Shown here: piece after piece, positions 28,403-38,528 of the stretch | How the letters are laid out: every line of letters begins with the position of its first letter | Position numbering within the stretch: the first letter of the stretch is position 1 | Assembly: GCF_021916785.1 (NCBI RefSeq) | Contig: NZ_JAKCFC010000002.1 | Coordinates: 558,001-622,000, forward strand | Length of the DNA stretch: 64,000 bases | Direction: 5' to 3' | Source of the DNA: Mycolicibacterium lacusdiani | GTDB taxonomy: Bacteria > Actinomycetota > Actinomycetes > Mycobacteriales > Mycobacteriaceae | Notes under the pieces: generated by a model | The model's database searches: none | What the model was told of the DNA's origin: nothing | The model's input: the letters and a program-made list of their open reading frames with translations, nothing else | Made by a program: the position numbers and the translations under genes

Positions 28403-30124
28403 CTACCCTCGCGCCGCGGCCGAGGCGTCGAGGGTGCCGCCCTCGGTATGCGCGACGACGGGACGATTGCCGCCGAAGCCGGGGATCAGCGAGTCACCGT
28501 TGTAGCTCACCAGCGTCTGCGCGAGGCCGAGGATCAGCACGGCGGTGATGGCCGTGAAGCCGACCCACAGATCGGTGTAGATCAGCACGCCGGTGGCGCC
28601 GCCTGCGACCCAGCCCAGCTGCAGCAGGGACTCCGAGCGGCCGAACGCCGATGCCCGGGATTCCTCGGGAAGGTCGTCCTGCAGCGAGGCGTCCAGCGAG
28701 GCCTTCGCGACGGCGCTGGCTCCCGAGGTGATGAGCGTGGCGACCGCGGCCACCAGCAGGTTGCCGGTGACCGCGGTGGCCAGCGCTGCGAGGGTGACCG
28801 CGACGGTGGCCCGCACCACGAGTTGCGCCGGGTGGCCGAGTTTGAGGCGTGCGCTCGCGAAGTTGCCGGTGAAGTTGCCGATCGCCGCCGCCGCCCCGAT
28901 CAGCCCGAGGATGCGCAGCTGCTCCCAGCCGCTGGCGTCGTGGGACTTCGCCACGAATGCGGGGTAGAGGAACAGGAACCCCACCATCACTTTGATCGTG
29001 CAGTTGCCCCACAGCGAGGTGATGATGTTGCGGCCCAGCGGCTGCCGTTCGGCCTTGCGGCGCTTGAGCCCCTTCGGCCGCGGGGTCTGGGTCGTCGGCC
29101 CGTGGTAGGTCAGCGTGGTCGGCACCTCGCCCTCGGTGACCTCTACCCACTTGGGGATGCGCATCGCCGCCACCGCGCCGGCCACCGTCACCGCCACCAT
29201 GACGTACAGCGCGCCGGGCAGGTGCAGCATGTTCAGCGAGAACTCGACGCCTGCGGCGATGGCGCCGCCCAGGATCGTCCCGCCGAGCAGCCCGAACACC
29301 GTCAGACGTGAATTCACCCGAACCAGGTCTATCGACGGTGGCAGCACGCGCGGAGTCATGGCGCTACGCAGCACGCTGAACGACTTCGACAGCACCATCG
29401 CCCCGAGCGCACAGGGATACAACACCCAGGACGGGAAGCTGCCGTTCGCGCCGTCGTAGTTCGCGATGAGGACCACGGCGAGCACGGTGCGCAGACCGAA
29501 CGACAGCGCCAGCGCCACCCGCCTGCCGTGCTGCAGCCGGTCGAGCGCGGGCCCGATCAGCGGGGCGATGACCGCGAACGGCGCAATCGTGATGAGTAGA
29601 TACAGCGCGACCTTGCTCTTGCTCTCACCCGAGGCCGCGGCGAAGAACAGCGTGTTGGCCAACGCGACCGCCATGGCGGAGTCGGCGGCGAAGTTGGCCA
29701 TCACGGGATAGGTGAGCGCGGTCAGGCCGGACTTGTCCGCCCCGTCCGCCGTCGCCGCCCGGTGGAACAGGCCGTACATCCGCGAGCCCATCTCGCGGCT
29801 GCGGTAAGCCGCCGCCCTGGTGACCGTGATCCGTTCACGCGGACCGGCGCCGTACTGCGGGTCCGACGGGTGGGTGCGGCCGCGTTGCGACCCGTCGTCG
29901 TTCAGCGGCGGCAGCCACCTGTTGGCGCTGGACGTCGCCTCACCGCGCGGTCGGCGCCCGTACGGGGGGTCGTCACTGGGGTAGTTGGCCATGCCCGGGT
30001 GCTCGCCCCCGCCGCGCTCGTCGCCACCCGAAGGCGGGCGCGGCGGGTGGTACTGACGGTCACGTGGGTCCCCGGAACTGCCGGGGTCGCGACGTGGTCC
30101 GCTCACGCCACGATTGTTCCCCAT
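28403..30124 (-). CDS. MFS-type membrane protein, Rv0876c-like
   Basis: 573 residues. About 110 N-terminal residues are Pro/Gly/Arg-rich, hydrophilic and probably cytoplasmic (GPRRDPGSSGDPRDRQYHPPRPP). A major-facilitator body with about 12 helices follows, including LYLLITIAPFAVIAPLIGPALDRLQHGRR and FSVLRSAMTPRVLPP. A cytoplasmic loop with a basic KGLKRRKAER patch lies in the middle. The substrate is unknown. It precedes the DUF2771 gene and is divergent from the DUF3027 gene (70-bp gap). Confidence 0.88.
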   Translation of the reverse strand: MGNNRGVSGPRRDPGSSGDPRDRQYHPPRPPSGGDERGGGEHPGMANYPSDDPPYGRRPRGEATSSANRWLPPLNDDGSQRGRTHPSDPQYGAGPRERITVTRAAAYRSREMGSRMYGLFHRAATADGADKSGLTALTYPVMANFAADSAMAVALANTLFFAAASGESKSKVALYLLITIAPFAVIAPLIGPALDRLQHGRRVALALSFGLRTVLAVVLIANYDGANGSFPSWVLYPCALGAMVLSKSFSVLRSAMTPRVLPPSIDLVRVNSRLTVFGLLGGTILGGAIAAGVEFSLNMLHLPGALYVMVAVTVAGAVAAMRIPKWVEVTEGEVPTTLTYHGPTTQTPRPKGLKRRKAERQPLGRNIITSLWGNCTIKVMVGFLFLYPAFVAKSHDASGWEQLRILGLIGAAAAIGNFTGNFASARLKLGHPAQLVVRATVAVTLAALATAVTGNLLVAAVATLITSGASAVAKASLDASLQDDLPEESRASAFGRSESLLQLGWVAGGATGVLIYTDLWVGFTAITAVLILGLAQTLVSYNGDSLIPGFGGNRPVVAHTEGGTLDASAAARG

Positions 30125-30194
30125 CGGTGTGACGGGCGCCCGTAGGGCAGCCGGTGTGGCTTTGCCCTGCTGATGTCAGGCAGAATCGACCGCG

Positions 30195-31022
30195 ATGGAC
30201 AGCATCACCGAACCCGCCGAGCATGACGCCGCGTCCGCTTCGCCGGACGGCGGCGAGCAGGACCCTGGACGCGACGAGACCGAGCGACCCGCGGAACTGA
30301 CCGCGGTGCTGACGGGCGCCGTCGACCTGGCCCGCGCGGCGATCATCGAAGGTGGTGTCGACGGCGAGGAGCAGGTCGGCGAATACCTCGGCGCGAGCTT
30401 CGAGGATCCGACCGCAGCGACGCACCGCTTCCTGGCCGTGATGCCGGGCTACCAGGGGTGGCAGTGGGCGGTCGTCGTGGCCGCGTATCCGGGTGCCGAC
30501 CACGCGACCGTCAGCGAGGTCGTGCTCGTCCCGGGGCCGACGGCGCTGCTCGCGCCTGCATGGGTGCCCTGGCACGAACGCGTCCAGCCGGGCGACCTGA
30601 GCCCGGGGGACCTGCTTGCGCCTCCAATCGACGACCCGCGCCTGGTGCCGGGATACCAGTCGACCGGTGACGACGAGCTGGACGACCTCGAAGGCGAGAT
30701 CGGACTCGGCCGCAAGCAGCTGCTCAGCCCGCTGGGTCGGGCCGAGGCAGCGCAGCGGTGGTACGACGGCGACTACGGGCCACAGTCGGCGATGGCCCGC
30801 TCGACGAAACGGGTGTGCCGCGACTGCGCGTACTACATGAAGCTGACGGGGTCGCTCGGCACGCTGTTCGGCGTGTGCGCCAACGAGATGTCGGCCGACG
30901 GGCACGTCGTCGCCATCGACTACGGCTGTGGCGCGCACTCGGACACGCCGCCACCCGCGCAGATCGGGTCGCCGATGTTCGACCCGTACGACGACGGCGT
31001 GCTGGACCTCACCGAGTCCTGA
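30195..31022 (+). CDS. DUF3027 protein, Rv0877-like
   Basis: 275 residues. The acidic N-terminus is followed by the DUF3027 body (VGEYLGASFEDPTAATHRFLAVMPGYQGWQWAVVVAAYPG, LAPAWVPWHERVQPGDLSPGDLL). The C-terminus has a zinc-ribbon-like set: RVCRDCAYYMKL, FGVCANEMS, DYGCGAHSD. The cysteine/histidine pattern suggests a structural metal site (inference). No enzyme activity is recognised. It converges on an SRPBCC gene with an 8-bp gap. Confidence 0.88.
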   Translation: MDSITEPAEHDAASASPDGGEQDPGRDETERPAELTAVLTGAVDLARAAIIEGGVDGEEQVGEYLGASFEDPTAATHRFLAVMPGYQGWQWAVVVAAYPGADHATVSEVVLVPGPTALLAPAWVPWHERVQPGDLSPGDLLAPPIDDPRLVPGYQSTGDDELDDLEGEIGLGRKQLLSPLGRAEAAQRWYDGDYGPQSAMARSTKRVCRDCAYYMKLTGSLGTLFGVCANEMSADGHVVAIDYGCGAHSDTPPPAQIGSPMFDPYDDGVLDLTES

Positions 31023-31030
31023 ACTCGGGC

Positions 31031-31486
31031 CTAGCCCGTTTCGGCGGCGGCCTTGATGCGCGTCAGCGACTGGTTCATGCCCTCGAGCAGCTCCCGCTCG
31101 AAGCTGGGGACGCCGCCCATCACCGCGTTGACCAAGGCGTTCGACACGGCCTTGACGCCATTCTCGGCGTGCCGCGTCTCGACGAGGCGCGTGCCGGTGG
31201 CGGTGGGCTCCAGCTCGTAGGACCAGATGGTGTTGTTCTCGTTGACGCGGAACGCCAACTTCTGCCCGGGGATGAACTCGGTGATCTGGCTGGTCGTCGG
31301 CCAGAACAGCAGGCCGCGCCGGTTCAGGTTGATGGTCTTGGCGCCCTGGCGCAGCGGGCCGAACGACTTCATCAGCCGGCACTGCGGGCTCCACTGCGGC
31401 ATCTTGCGGAGGTCGGAGACCAGGCTCCATACCTTGGCCGGCGGTGCGGCGATCTCGATCTCGGCTTGCAACAGTGGTTCTGCCAT
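31031..31486 (-). CDS. SRPBCC (polyketide cyclase/START-like) protein
   Basis: 151 residues from ATG 31486, which has AGGAGA at good spacing. The ligand-binding fold shows IEIAAPPAKVWSLVSDLRKMPQWSPQC at the start, FIPGQKLAFRV and TRLVETRH in the centre, and a long C-terminal helix (FERELLEGMNQSLTRIKAAAE). These proteins bind hydrophobic ligands. M. tuberculosis has PPE13 (Rv0878c) at this place, so this is a local replacement. The substrate is unknown. Confidence 0.88.
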   Translation of the reverse strand: MAEPLLQAEIEIAAPPAKVWSLVSDLRKMPQWSPQCRLMKSFGPLRQGAKTINLNRRGLLFWPTTSQITEFIPGQKLAFRVNENNTIWSYELEPTATGTRLVETRHAENGVKAVSNALVNAVMGGVPSFERELLEGMNQSLTRIKAAAETG

Positions 31487-31509
31487 CGGTTTCTCCTGGT
31501 CTGGCCCGG

Positions 31510-31785
31510 TCAGTTCAGGCCGGTCTGCGCGCCACGGGAGCCGCGTCGTACCGCGGCACGTTGCCACAAGAACAGCGAGGTGCCAAACACTCCCACGCCG
31601 AGTCCAGCGATCGTGACGGGCCGCCAGTCGTGCAGGGCGGGCACCGTGAACGCCAGGATCACGGCGACGAGCCAGCCCACGGCGATGGCCGCGATGGCGG
31701 GCTGAACGCGCAGCAGCCCGGCGGGCAGCGGCGGCGGCTGCGGGGCTTCGGCGCTGGATTCGGTGCTGGGGGTTTGCTCGGCCAT
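31510..31785 (-). CDS. DUF2530 small membrane protein, Rv0879c-like
   Basis: 91 residues, equal to Rv0879c. A Pro/Ser-rich start ([19 protein letters not shown]) precedes two membrane helices ([19 protein letters not shown] and [17 protein letters not shown]) and a basic tail ([10 protein letters not shown]). It is divergent from the MarR gene and lies 23 bp upstream of the SRPBCC gene on the same strand. The function is unknown. Confidence 0.85.
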   Translation of the reverse strand: MAEQTPSTESSAEAPQPPPLPAGLLRVQPAIAAIAVGWLVAVILAFTVPALHDWRPVTIAGLGVGVFGTSLFLWQRAAVRRGSRGAQTGLN

Positions 31786-31885
31786 TTGGACCAAACGTAG
31801 TCGATGCATTCCGACGGACCGCACCGGCGACAGAGGCGAATCGAGCGTGGTTGCGACCGCCGAGAAAGTGCTGTCGGTACTGTCA

Positions 31886-32323
31886 ATGCTCGTGAGCGAC
31901 GCCGACGCACGCCTGGCCAGCGATTTGTCCTTGGCGGTGGTGCGGCTCGCGCGGCAACTCCGGTTCCGCAGGCCCGACTCTCCGGTCTCCCTATCGCAAT
32001 TGTCGGCGCTGGCGACGCTGTCCAAGGAGGGGCCGATGACGCCGGGCATGCTGGCGGTGCGCGAGCGGGTGCGCCCGCCGTCGATGACGCGGGTGATCGC
32101 CTCGCTCGTCGATCTCGGCTTCGTCGACCGCACCCCGCATCCGGACGACGGGCGCCAGGTGCTGGTGTCGGTGTCGGACGCCGGAGCCGATCTGATCGAG
32201 GCGGAACGGCGCGCCAGCCGGGAGTGGCTGCAGCAGCGGCTCGCGGAACTGTCTGCGCCGCAACGTCAGACGTTGCTCGAGGCCGCCGACCTCATGCGCG
32301 CGATCGTCGACGAAGGCGCGTGA
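31886..32323 (+). CDS. MarR family transcriptional regulator, Rv0880-like
   Basis: 145 residues from ATG 31886 ([18 protein letters not shown]); a GTG two codons later is also possible. The winged helix is clear: [46 protein letters not shown], then [11 protein letters not shown] as the wing. The DNA-recognition helix [11 protein letters not shown] is the most conserved part. It overlaps the TrmH gene by 4 bp (GTGA). Rv0880 of M. tuberculosis is a pH-responsive repressor; the ligand here is not known. Confidence 0.92.
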   Translation: MLVSDADARLASDLSLAVVRLARQLRFRRPDSPVSLSQLSALATLSKEGPMTPGMLAVRERVRPPSMTRVIASLVDLGFVDRTPHPDDGRQVLVSVSDAGADLIEAERRASREWLQQRLAELSAPQRQTLLEAADLMRAIVDEGA

Positions 32324-33219
32324 CCGGGCAACCGAACGTCGTCGACGTCGACGATCCCGCCGATCCGCGGCTCGACGACTTCCGCGACCTCAACAGCATC
32401 GACCGCCGACCGGATCTGCCCAGCGGCAAGGGTCTGGTGATCGCCGAGGGCGTGCTGGTGGTGCAGCGCATGCTCGCTTCCCGGTTCACGCCGCGGGCGT
32501 TCCTCGGCACCGACCGCAGGCTGCGCGAACTGGCCGACGACCTGCGGGTCACGGCTGCTCCCTTCTACCGGGCGAGCGCCGAGGTGATGGCCGAGGTGAT
32601 CGGGTTCCACCTCAACCGGGGCGTGCTGGGCGCGGCGCCGCGGCCCCGCGAACTGACCGTCGACGAGGTGATCGCCGACGCGCGCACCGTCGCCGTCCTC
32701 GAAGGCGTCAACGACCACGAGAACCTCGGGTCGATCTTCCGCAACGCGGCGGGCCTGGACGTCGACGCGGTGGTGTTCGGCACCGGCTGCGCCGATCCGC
32801 TCTACCGGCGCGCGGTGCGGGTGTCGATGGGACACGCGCTGCTGGTGCCGTATGCGTGGGCGCCGGAGTGGCCCGACGAGTTGGCGACGTTGCGCGACAA
32901 GGGCTTTCGGCTGCTCTCGATGACGCCGGACCCAGCTGCCAGGACGCTGGCCGATGCGATGGCCGACCTGACGGACGACCGGGTGGCCATGCTCGTCGGG
33001 GCCGAGGGACCGGGGCTCAGCGAGCGGGCGATGCGGGCCACCGACGAACGGGTGCGCATCCCGATGTCGCGTGGCACGGACTCCCTGAACGTCGCAACGG
33101 CTGCGGCGTTGGCGTTCTATGAGCGGGCTAGGGTTTGGTCCGGTGGGCAGGAGCGCAGCGACCCGGGGAATCAATCCGGCGGGCAGGAGCGCAGCGACCA
33201 GGGGAGTGATGACAGGTGA
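32320..33219 (+). CDS. SpoU/TrmH-family RNA 2'-O-methyltransferase, Rv0881-like
   Basis: 299 residues. SPOUT motifs are present: motif 1 [19 protein letters not shown], motif 2 [12 protein letters not shown] and motif 3 [22 protein letters not shown], which forms the knotted SAM site. The N-terminus is a TsnR-like RNA-binding part. The likely substrate is rRNA or tRNA 2'-OH. The last 27 residues, after the final helix, are encoded by a 36-bp direct repeat (SGGQERSD twice) and look like an added tail. The GTG start overlaps the marR stop; the stop overlaps the next ATG. Confidence 0.92.
   Translation: MTGQPNVVDVDDPADPRLDDFRDLNSIDRRPDLPSGKGLVIAEGVLVVQRMLASRFTPRAFLGTDRRLRELADDLRVTAAPFYRASAEVMAEVIGFHLNRGVLGAAPRPRELTVDEVIADARTVAVLEGVNDHENLGSIFRNAAGLDVDAVVFGTGCADPLYRRAVRVSMGHALLVPYAWAPEWPDELATLRDKGFRLLSMTPDPAARTLADAMADLTDDRVAMLVGAEGPGLSERAMRATDERVRIPMSRGTDSLNVATAAALAFYERARVWSGGQERSDPGNQSGGQERSDQGSDDR
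33139..33210 (+). repeat. Two 36-bp direct repeats at the end of the methyltransferase gene
   Basis: Units 33139-33174 and 33175-33210 are near-identical; both contain GGGCAGGAGCGCAGCGACC, which is followed by C or A and then GGGG. They are in frame and encode [12 protein letters not shown] and [12 protein letters not shown]. They look like an extragenic repeat captured into the C-terminus rather than part of the enzyme fold. Confidence 0.75.
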
Positions 33220-33491
33220 TGGAGGGTGAAGCGACACCGTGGGGCACCGGCCTGACCGTGGCCGCGTTCGTCGCGGCCGTGACGGCGGCGGCGCTCATCG
33301 TGTTGAGCCTCGGCCTGATCCGCGTCCACCCGATGTTGGCCTTGGGACTGAACGTGGTGGCCGTCGGCGGTCTGGCGCCGACGGTGTGGGGGTGGCGCGC
33401 CCGTCCGGTGTGGCGGTGGTTCGTGCTGGGCGGCGGTGTGGGCGTGGCAGCCGCGTGGCTGGCGCTGCTCGCGATCACACTGGGCGGTTAG
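33219..33491 (+). CDS. DUF2537 membrane protein, Rv0882-like
   Basis: 90 residues with three membrane segments (GLTVAAFVAAVTAAALIVLSL, LALGLNVVAVGGLAPTVWGW and WFVLGGGVGVAAAWLALLAITL). The ATG at 33219 shares one base with the methyltransferase stop (TGATG); a GTG one codon earlier is possible. It forms an operon with marR and the methyltransferase. It converges on sepH with a 7-bp gap. The function is unknown. Confidence 0.88.
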   Translation: MEGEATPWGTGLTVAAFVAAVTAAALIVLSLGLIRVHPMLALGLNVVAVGGLAPTVWGWRARPVWRWFVLGGGVGVAAAWLALLAITLGG

Positions 33492-33498
33492 CCCGCGA

Positions 33499-34296
33499 TC
33501 AGGGCTGCGTGCCCGAGCGGACGCCGAGCAGGACGTCCTCCCAGGCGGGCACTTCGGGCTTGCGACGCCGTGCGCGTGCGGGCTTCGCCGGCTGCTCCTG
33601 CGGCTCCGGTTGAGCGGGTGCAGGCACGGGGACCTCGAGCGGGAGTTCGGGCTCGGCTTCGGCCGCGATGGCTGCGGGCACCGGTGCCACCGCGCGCAGC
33701 GGCGGCCGGTGGAAGTTGGGGTCGACCAGCTCGGCGGCCGAGTCGTCGAACGGCGTGACGGTGCCGCCGTGCGAGCCCGGGCTGAACCGGAAGTGCGCCA
33801 CGTTGTCGGAGCGGCCTGCCTTCCAGGACAGCTGCACGGTCCAGCGGCCGTCCTCGTTGCGCCAGGCATCCCAGTTGGTGTCGTCGGGATCGAGACCCCG
33901 CGAGATGAGCACGGTGGTGACGGTCTCGAGCAGTGTCATCACGGTGGGGCCGTCGGCCAGCACCGGGTGCGCGGCGGTGGCGAGTTCGGCTGCCCGTGAG
34001 CGCTCCAGCAGCACGGGGTGGGCGAACCGCTCGACCCGGGCGAGGTCGACGCCAGCGGCCTCGGCGACCTGCTCTGGGGAGGCGCCTGCCCGGATGCGGG
34101 ATTGAATGTCTCTGGGACGCAACACGTCTGAGTCCTCGGCCTCGCGTTGGAATTTGCTCGAACCCACCCTGTCGCCGCGGAGGGCAGCGTGCAGCCGTCC
34201 GTCGGGGATCAGGAGGAACTTCTCGCCCGATTCGGCTGATTCGCAGATGACGCTCTTGCCGTCCACGTCGAGTCCGACGACATTCAATTCGCGCAT
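33499..34296 (-). CDS. sepH: Cell division protein SepH
   Basis: 265 residues. The conserved N-terminal domain (formerly DUF3071) reads MRELNVVGLDVDGKSVICE, GEKFLLIPDGRLHAALRGD, and a helix-turn-helix-like LRPRDIQSRIRAGASPEQVAEAAG. The C-terminal half is Pro/Glu-rich, ending in the conserved VPAWEDVLLGVRS. In Streptomyces and mycobacteria SepH binds FtsZ and promotes its assembly. ATG 34296 is preferred over GTG 34302 because AGGAGG sits 6-7 bases before it and overlaps the GTG. Confidence 0.93.
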   Translation of the reverse strand: MRELNVVGLDVDGKSVICESAESGEKFLLIPDGRLHAALRGDRVGSSKFQREAEDSDVLRPRDIQSRIRAGASPEQVAEAAGVDLARVERFAHPVLLERSRAAELATAAHPVLADGPTVMTLLETVTTVLISRGLDPDDTNWDAWRNEDGRWTVQLSWKAGRSDNVAHFRFSPGSHGGTVTPFDDSAAELVDPNFHRPPLRAVAPVPAAIAAEAEPELPLEVPVPAPAQPEPQEQPAKPARARRRKPEVPAWEDVLLGVRSGTQP

Positions 34297-34385
34297 ATCC
34301 ACCTCCTAGGGGCTAACGCGTGACCCTACTGCGTTATCGACTCGTAACCGTGGCGACACGCTGGCCCCCGGGGTATTGCACGAGG

Positions 34386-35663
<1,278 letters not shown>

Positions 35664-35744
35664 TCAATTCCTGGGACCTCCGGTACCGTCTTAGACAAGC
35701 AGCAGGCGAATGTAAATCGTTCCACGAGACATCGGAGGCTGATC

Positions 35745-36785
35745 ATGGTCGTCAAGACCCCACCCAAGCCCGCACGCACCCGCCTCATCCGGCGGTGGCG
35801 CAAGAACATGGACGTCACCGACGACACCGCGTACGTCAACAAGCTCGAGACGCTCTCCGCGGGCTCGGTGCGACGCAACTTCAACCCCTACGGCGACATC
35901 GACTGGGATTCTCCCGAGTTCGCGGTGATCCCCAACGACGAGCGCTGGATCCTTCCGGCCACCGACCCGTTCGGCAGGCACCCCTGGTACCAGGCGCAGT
36001 CCAAGGAACGTCAGATCGAGATCGGCATGTGGCGCCAGGCCAACGTCGCGAAGGTCGGCCTGCACTTCGAGTCGATCCTCATCCGCGGCCTGATGAACTA
36101 CGCGTTCTGGGTGCCCAACGGCTCGCCTGAGTACCGCTACTGTCTCCACGAGTCCGTCGAGGAGTGCAACCACACCCTGATGTTCCAGGAGATGGTCAAC
36201 CGCATCGGCATCGACGTGCCCGGCATGCCCCGCATGCTGAAGTGGCTGTCGCAGCTCATCCCGCTCGCCGCGGGCCCGTTGCCGATCGTGTTCTTCTTCG
36301 GCGTGCTCGCCGGCGAGGAGCCCATCGACCACATCCAGAAGAACGTCCTGCGCGAGGGCAAGGCGCTGCACCCCATCATGGAGCGCGTCATGGCCATTCA
36401 CGTCGCCGAGGAAGCCCGCCACATCTCGTTCGCCCACGAGTACCTGCACAAGCGGGTGACGAGCACCGGTCGCTTCAAGCGCTTCGTGCTGTCGCTGCAC
36501 GTGCCGATCATCATGCGCGTCCTGTGTCAGGCGATCGTCGTGCCGCCGAAGGCCTTCTGGGAGGAGTTCGACATCCCGAAGTCCGTGAAGAAGGAGATCT
36601 TCTTCGACCTTCCGCAGGGCCGCCAGTTCCTGCGCGACACGTTCGGTGACGTCCGGATGCTGTGCCACGAGACTGGCCTGATGAACCCGCTGGCCAAGCT
36701 GATCTGGCGGATCTGCAAGATCGACGGACCGGCGAGCCGCTACCGCAGCGAGCCGCAGCGCCAGCACGTCGTCGCCGTCGCGTAG
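35745..36785 (+). CDS. AurF-like diiron oxygenase, Rv0885-like
   Basis: 346 residues. Diiron ligands are suggested by HESVEECNH (Glu139/140, His143) and AEEARHISF (Glu222/223, His226), with a further Glu in GLHFESIL (about 109); this is the AurF/ferritin-like E-x-x-H pattern. Relatives are para-aminobenzoate N-oxygenases; here the substrate is unknown. ATG 35745 has GGAGG at good spacing. fprB, 10 bp downstream, encodes a ferredoxin-reductase that could supply electrons (inference from co-orientation). Confidence 0.9.
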   Translation: MVVKTPPKPARTRLIRRWRKNMDVTDDTAYVNKLETLSAGSVRRNFNPYGDIDWDSPEFAVIPNDERWILPATDPFGRHPWYQAQSKERQIEIGMWRQANVAKVGLHFESILIRGLMNYAFWVPNGSPEYRYCLHESVEECNHTLMFQEMVNRIGIDVPGMPRMLKWLSQLIPLAAGPLPIVFFFGVLAGEEPIDHIQKNVLREGKALHPIMERVMAIHVAEEARHISFAHEYLHKRVTSTGRFKRFVLSLHVPIIMRVLCQAIVVPPKAFWEEFDIPKSVKKEIFFDLPQGRQFLRDTFGDVRMLCHETGLMNPLAKLIWRICKIDGPASRYRSEPQRQHVVAVA

Positions 36786-36795
36786 GGGTCTAAAA

Positions 36796-38454
36796 ATGCC
36801 CCACGTGATCACCCAATCGTGTTGCAGTGACGGGTCATGCGTGTACGCGTGTCCGGTCAACTGCATCCATCCGTCGCCCGACGAGCCCGGGTTCGCGACC
36901 GCGGAGATGCTGTTCATCGACCCGGTGGCGTGCGTCGACTGCGGGGCGTGCGTGTCGGCGTGCCCGGTGGGGGCGATCTCGCCCGACACGAAGCTGGAGC
37001 CCGCGCAGCTTCCGTTCGTTGAGTTGAACGCGGCGTTCTATCCCAAGCGGGAGGGCAAGCTGCCGCCGACGTCGAAGCTGGCGCCGGTGCTCGAGGCACC
37101 CAGGGTGGAGCGTGGCGACGGGCCGCTGCGAGTGGCGATCGTGGGCTCCGGCCCCGCGGCGATGTACGCCGCCGACGAGCTGCTCACCCAGCAGGGCGTC
37201 GAGGTCAACGTATTCGAGAAGCTGCCGACGCCCTATGGTCTGGTCCGCGCCGGGGTGGCCCCGGATCATCAGACGACCAAGCGCGTGACCCGGCTGTTCG
37301 ACGGGACGACGCGGTTGCCGGGGTTCACGTTCTACCTCAACGTCGAGGTCGGCAACCACGTCAGTCATCGCGAGTTGCTCGAACACCATCACGCCGTGCT
37401 GTACGCGGTGGGTGCGCCCAACGACAAGCGGCTCGACGTCGAGGGCATGAACCTGCCGGGTACCGGGACGGCGACCGAGATGGTCGCGTGGATCAACGGA
37501 CATCCCGAATTCGCTGATCTGCCGGTCGATCTCGGCCACGAGCGGGTCGTGGTGATCGGCAATGGCAACGTCGCGCTGGACGTCGCGCGGATCCTCACCA
37601 CCGATCCCGACGACCTCGCCCGCACCGACATCGCCGACCATGCGTTGGCGGCGCTGCGCGACTCGAAGGTGCGCGAGGTGGTGATCGCGGCCCGCCGAGG
37701 CCCCGCCGACTCCGCGTTCACGCTTCCGGAACTCATCGGGCTGACGGCCACCCACGAGGTCGTGCTCGACCGCGACGACCACGAACTGGTTCGGCAGGAC
37801 CTCGCCGACTGCACGGATCCGTTGACCCGCAACAAGCTCGAGGTGCTCGCCAAGCTGGGTGACGCCGACGCCCCCGCCACCCGTCCGCGCATCAGGTTCG
37901 CCTACCGGATGACGCCGCAGCGGGTGCTCGGCACCGATCGCGTCGAGGGCATGGCCTTCGCCGTGACCGGTGGCGACGACGTGCGCACCCTGCGCGCCGG
38001 GCTGGTGCTCACCTCGATCGGCTACCGCGGCAGAGCGATCCGCGACCTCCCGTTCGACGAGGAGTCCGGGGTCGTGCCCAACGAATCCGGTCGCGTCGTC
38101 GGAGCACCCGGCACCTACGTGGCCGGCTGGATCAAGCGAGGTCCGACGGGCTTCATCGGCACGAACAAGTCCTGCGCGGCGCAGACCGTCCACGAATTGG
38201 TGGCCGACTTCAACGCCGGCGCGCTTCGCGATCCGCGTGGCAGGTCGGTCCACCTCGACCGGCTGATTCGGGCTCGCCAGCCCGAACTGGTCGACGTCGC
38301 GGGCTGGAAGGCCATCGACGCGGCCGAGGTCGCCCGTGGTGGCGACGACCGGCCGCGGGACAAGTTCACCGAGATCTCCGACATGCTCGCCGCCGCCGCG
38401 ACGGCGCCGAAACCGTCCATGCGCGAACGCCTCCTGGCCGGCCTGGGTCTATAG
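36796..38454 (+). CDS. fprB: Ferredoxin/ferredoxin-NADP reductase FprB
   Basis: 552 residues. The N-terminal about 75 residues form a ferredoxin with two iron-sulfur motifs (CSDGSCVYACPVNC and CVDCGACVSACPVG). From about residue 105 an adrenodoxin-reductase-like flavoprotein follows: FAD motif IVGSGPAAMYAADELL, NADPH motif VVIGNGNVALDVARIL, and GWIKRGPTGFIGTNKSCAAQTV near the end. It moves electrons from NADPH to ferredoxin-type acceptors. The start overlaps nothing; the gap to the diiron gene is 10 bp, so the two are probably co-transcribed. Confidence 0.96.
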   Translation: MPHVITQSCCSDGSCVYACPVNCIHPSPDEPGFATAEMLFIDPVACVDCGACVSACPVGAISPDTKLEPAQLPFVELNAAFYPKREGKLPPTSKLAPVLEAPRVERGDGPLRVAIVGSGPAAMYAADELLTQQGVEVNVFEKLPTPYGLVRAGVAPDHQTTKRVTRLFDGTTRLPGFTFYLNVEVGNHVSHRELLEHHHAVLYAVGAPNDKRLDVEGMNLPGTGTATEMVAWINGHPEFADLPVDLGHERVVVIGNGNVALDVARILTTDPDDLARTDIADHALAALRDSKVREVVIAARRGPADSAFTLPELIGLTATHEVVLDRDDHELVRQDLADCTDPLTRNKLEVLAKLGDADAPATRPRIRFAYRMTPQRVLGTDRVEGMAFAVTGGDDVRTLRAGLVLTSIGYRGRAIRDLPFDEESGVVPNESGRVVGAPGTYVAGWIKRGPTGFIGTNKSCAAQTVHELVADFNAGALRDPRGRSVHLDRLIRARQPELVDVAGWKAIDAAEVARGGDDRPRDKFTEISDMLAAAATAPKPSMRERLLAGLGL

Positions 38455-38528
38455 CAGCCGGCCTGTAGCACCCGGCGAGTTTTGCGAAACACCCGTTGCC
38501 TCGGCGATCGGGCGTATAGCAAGACTGC

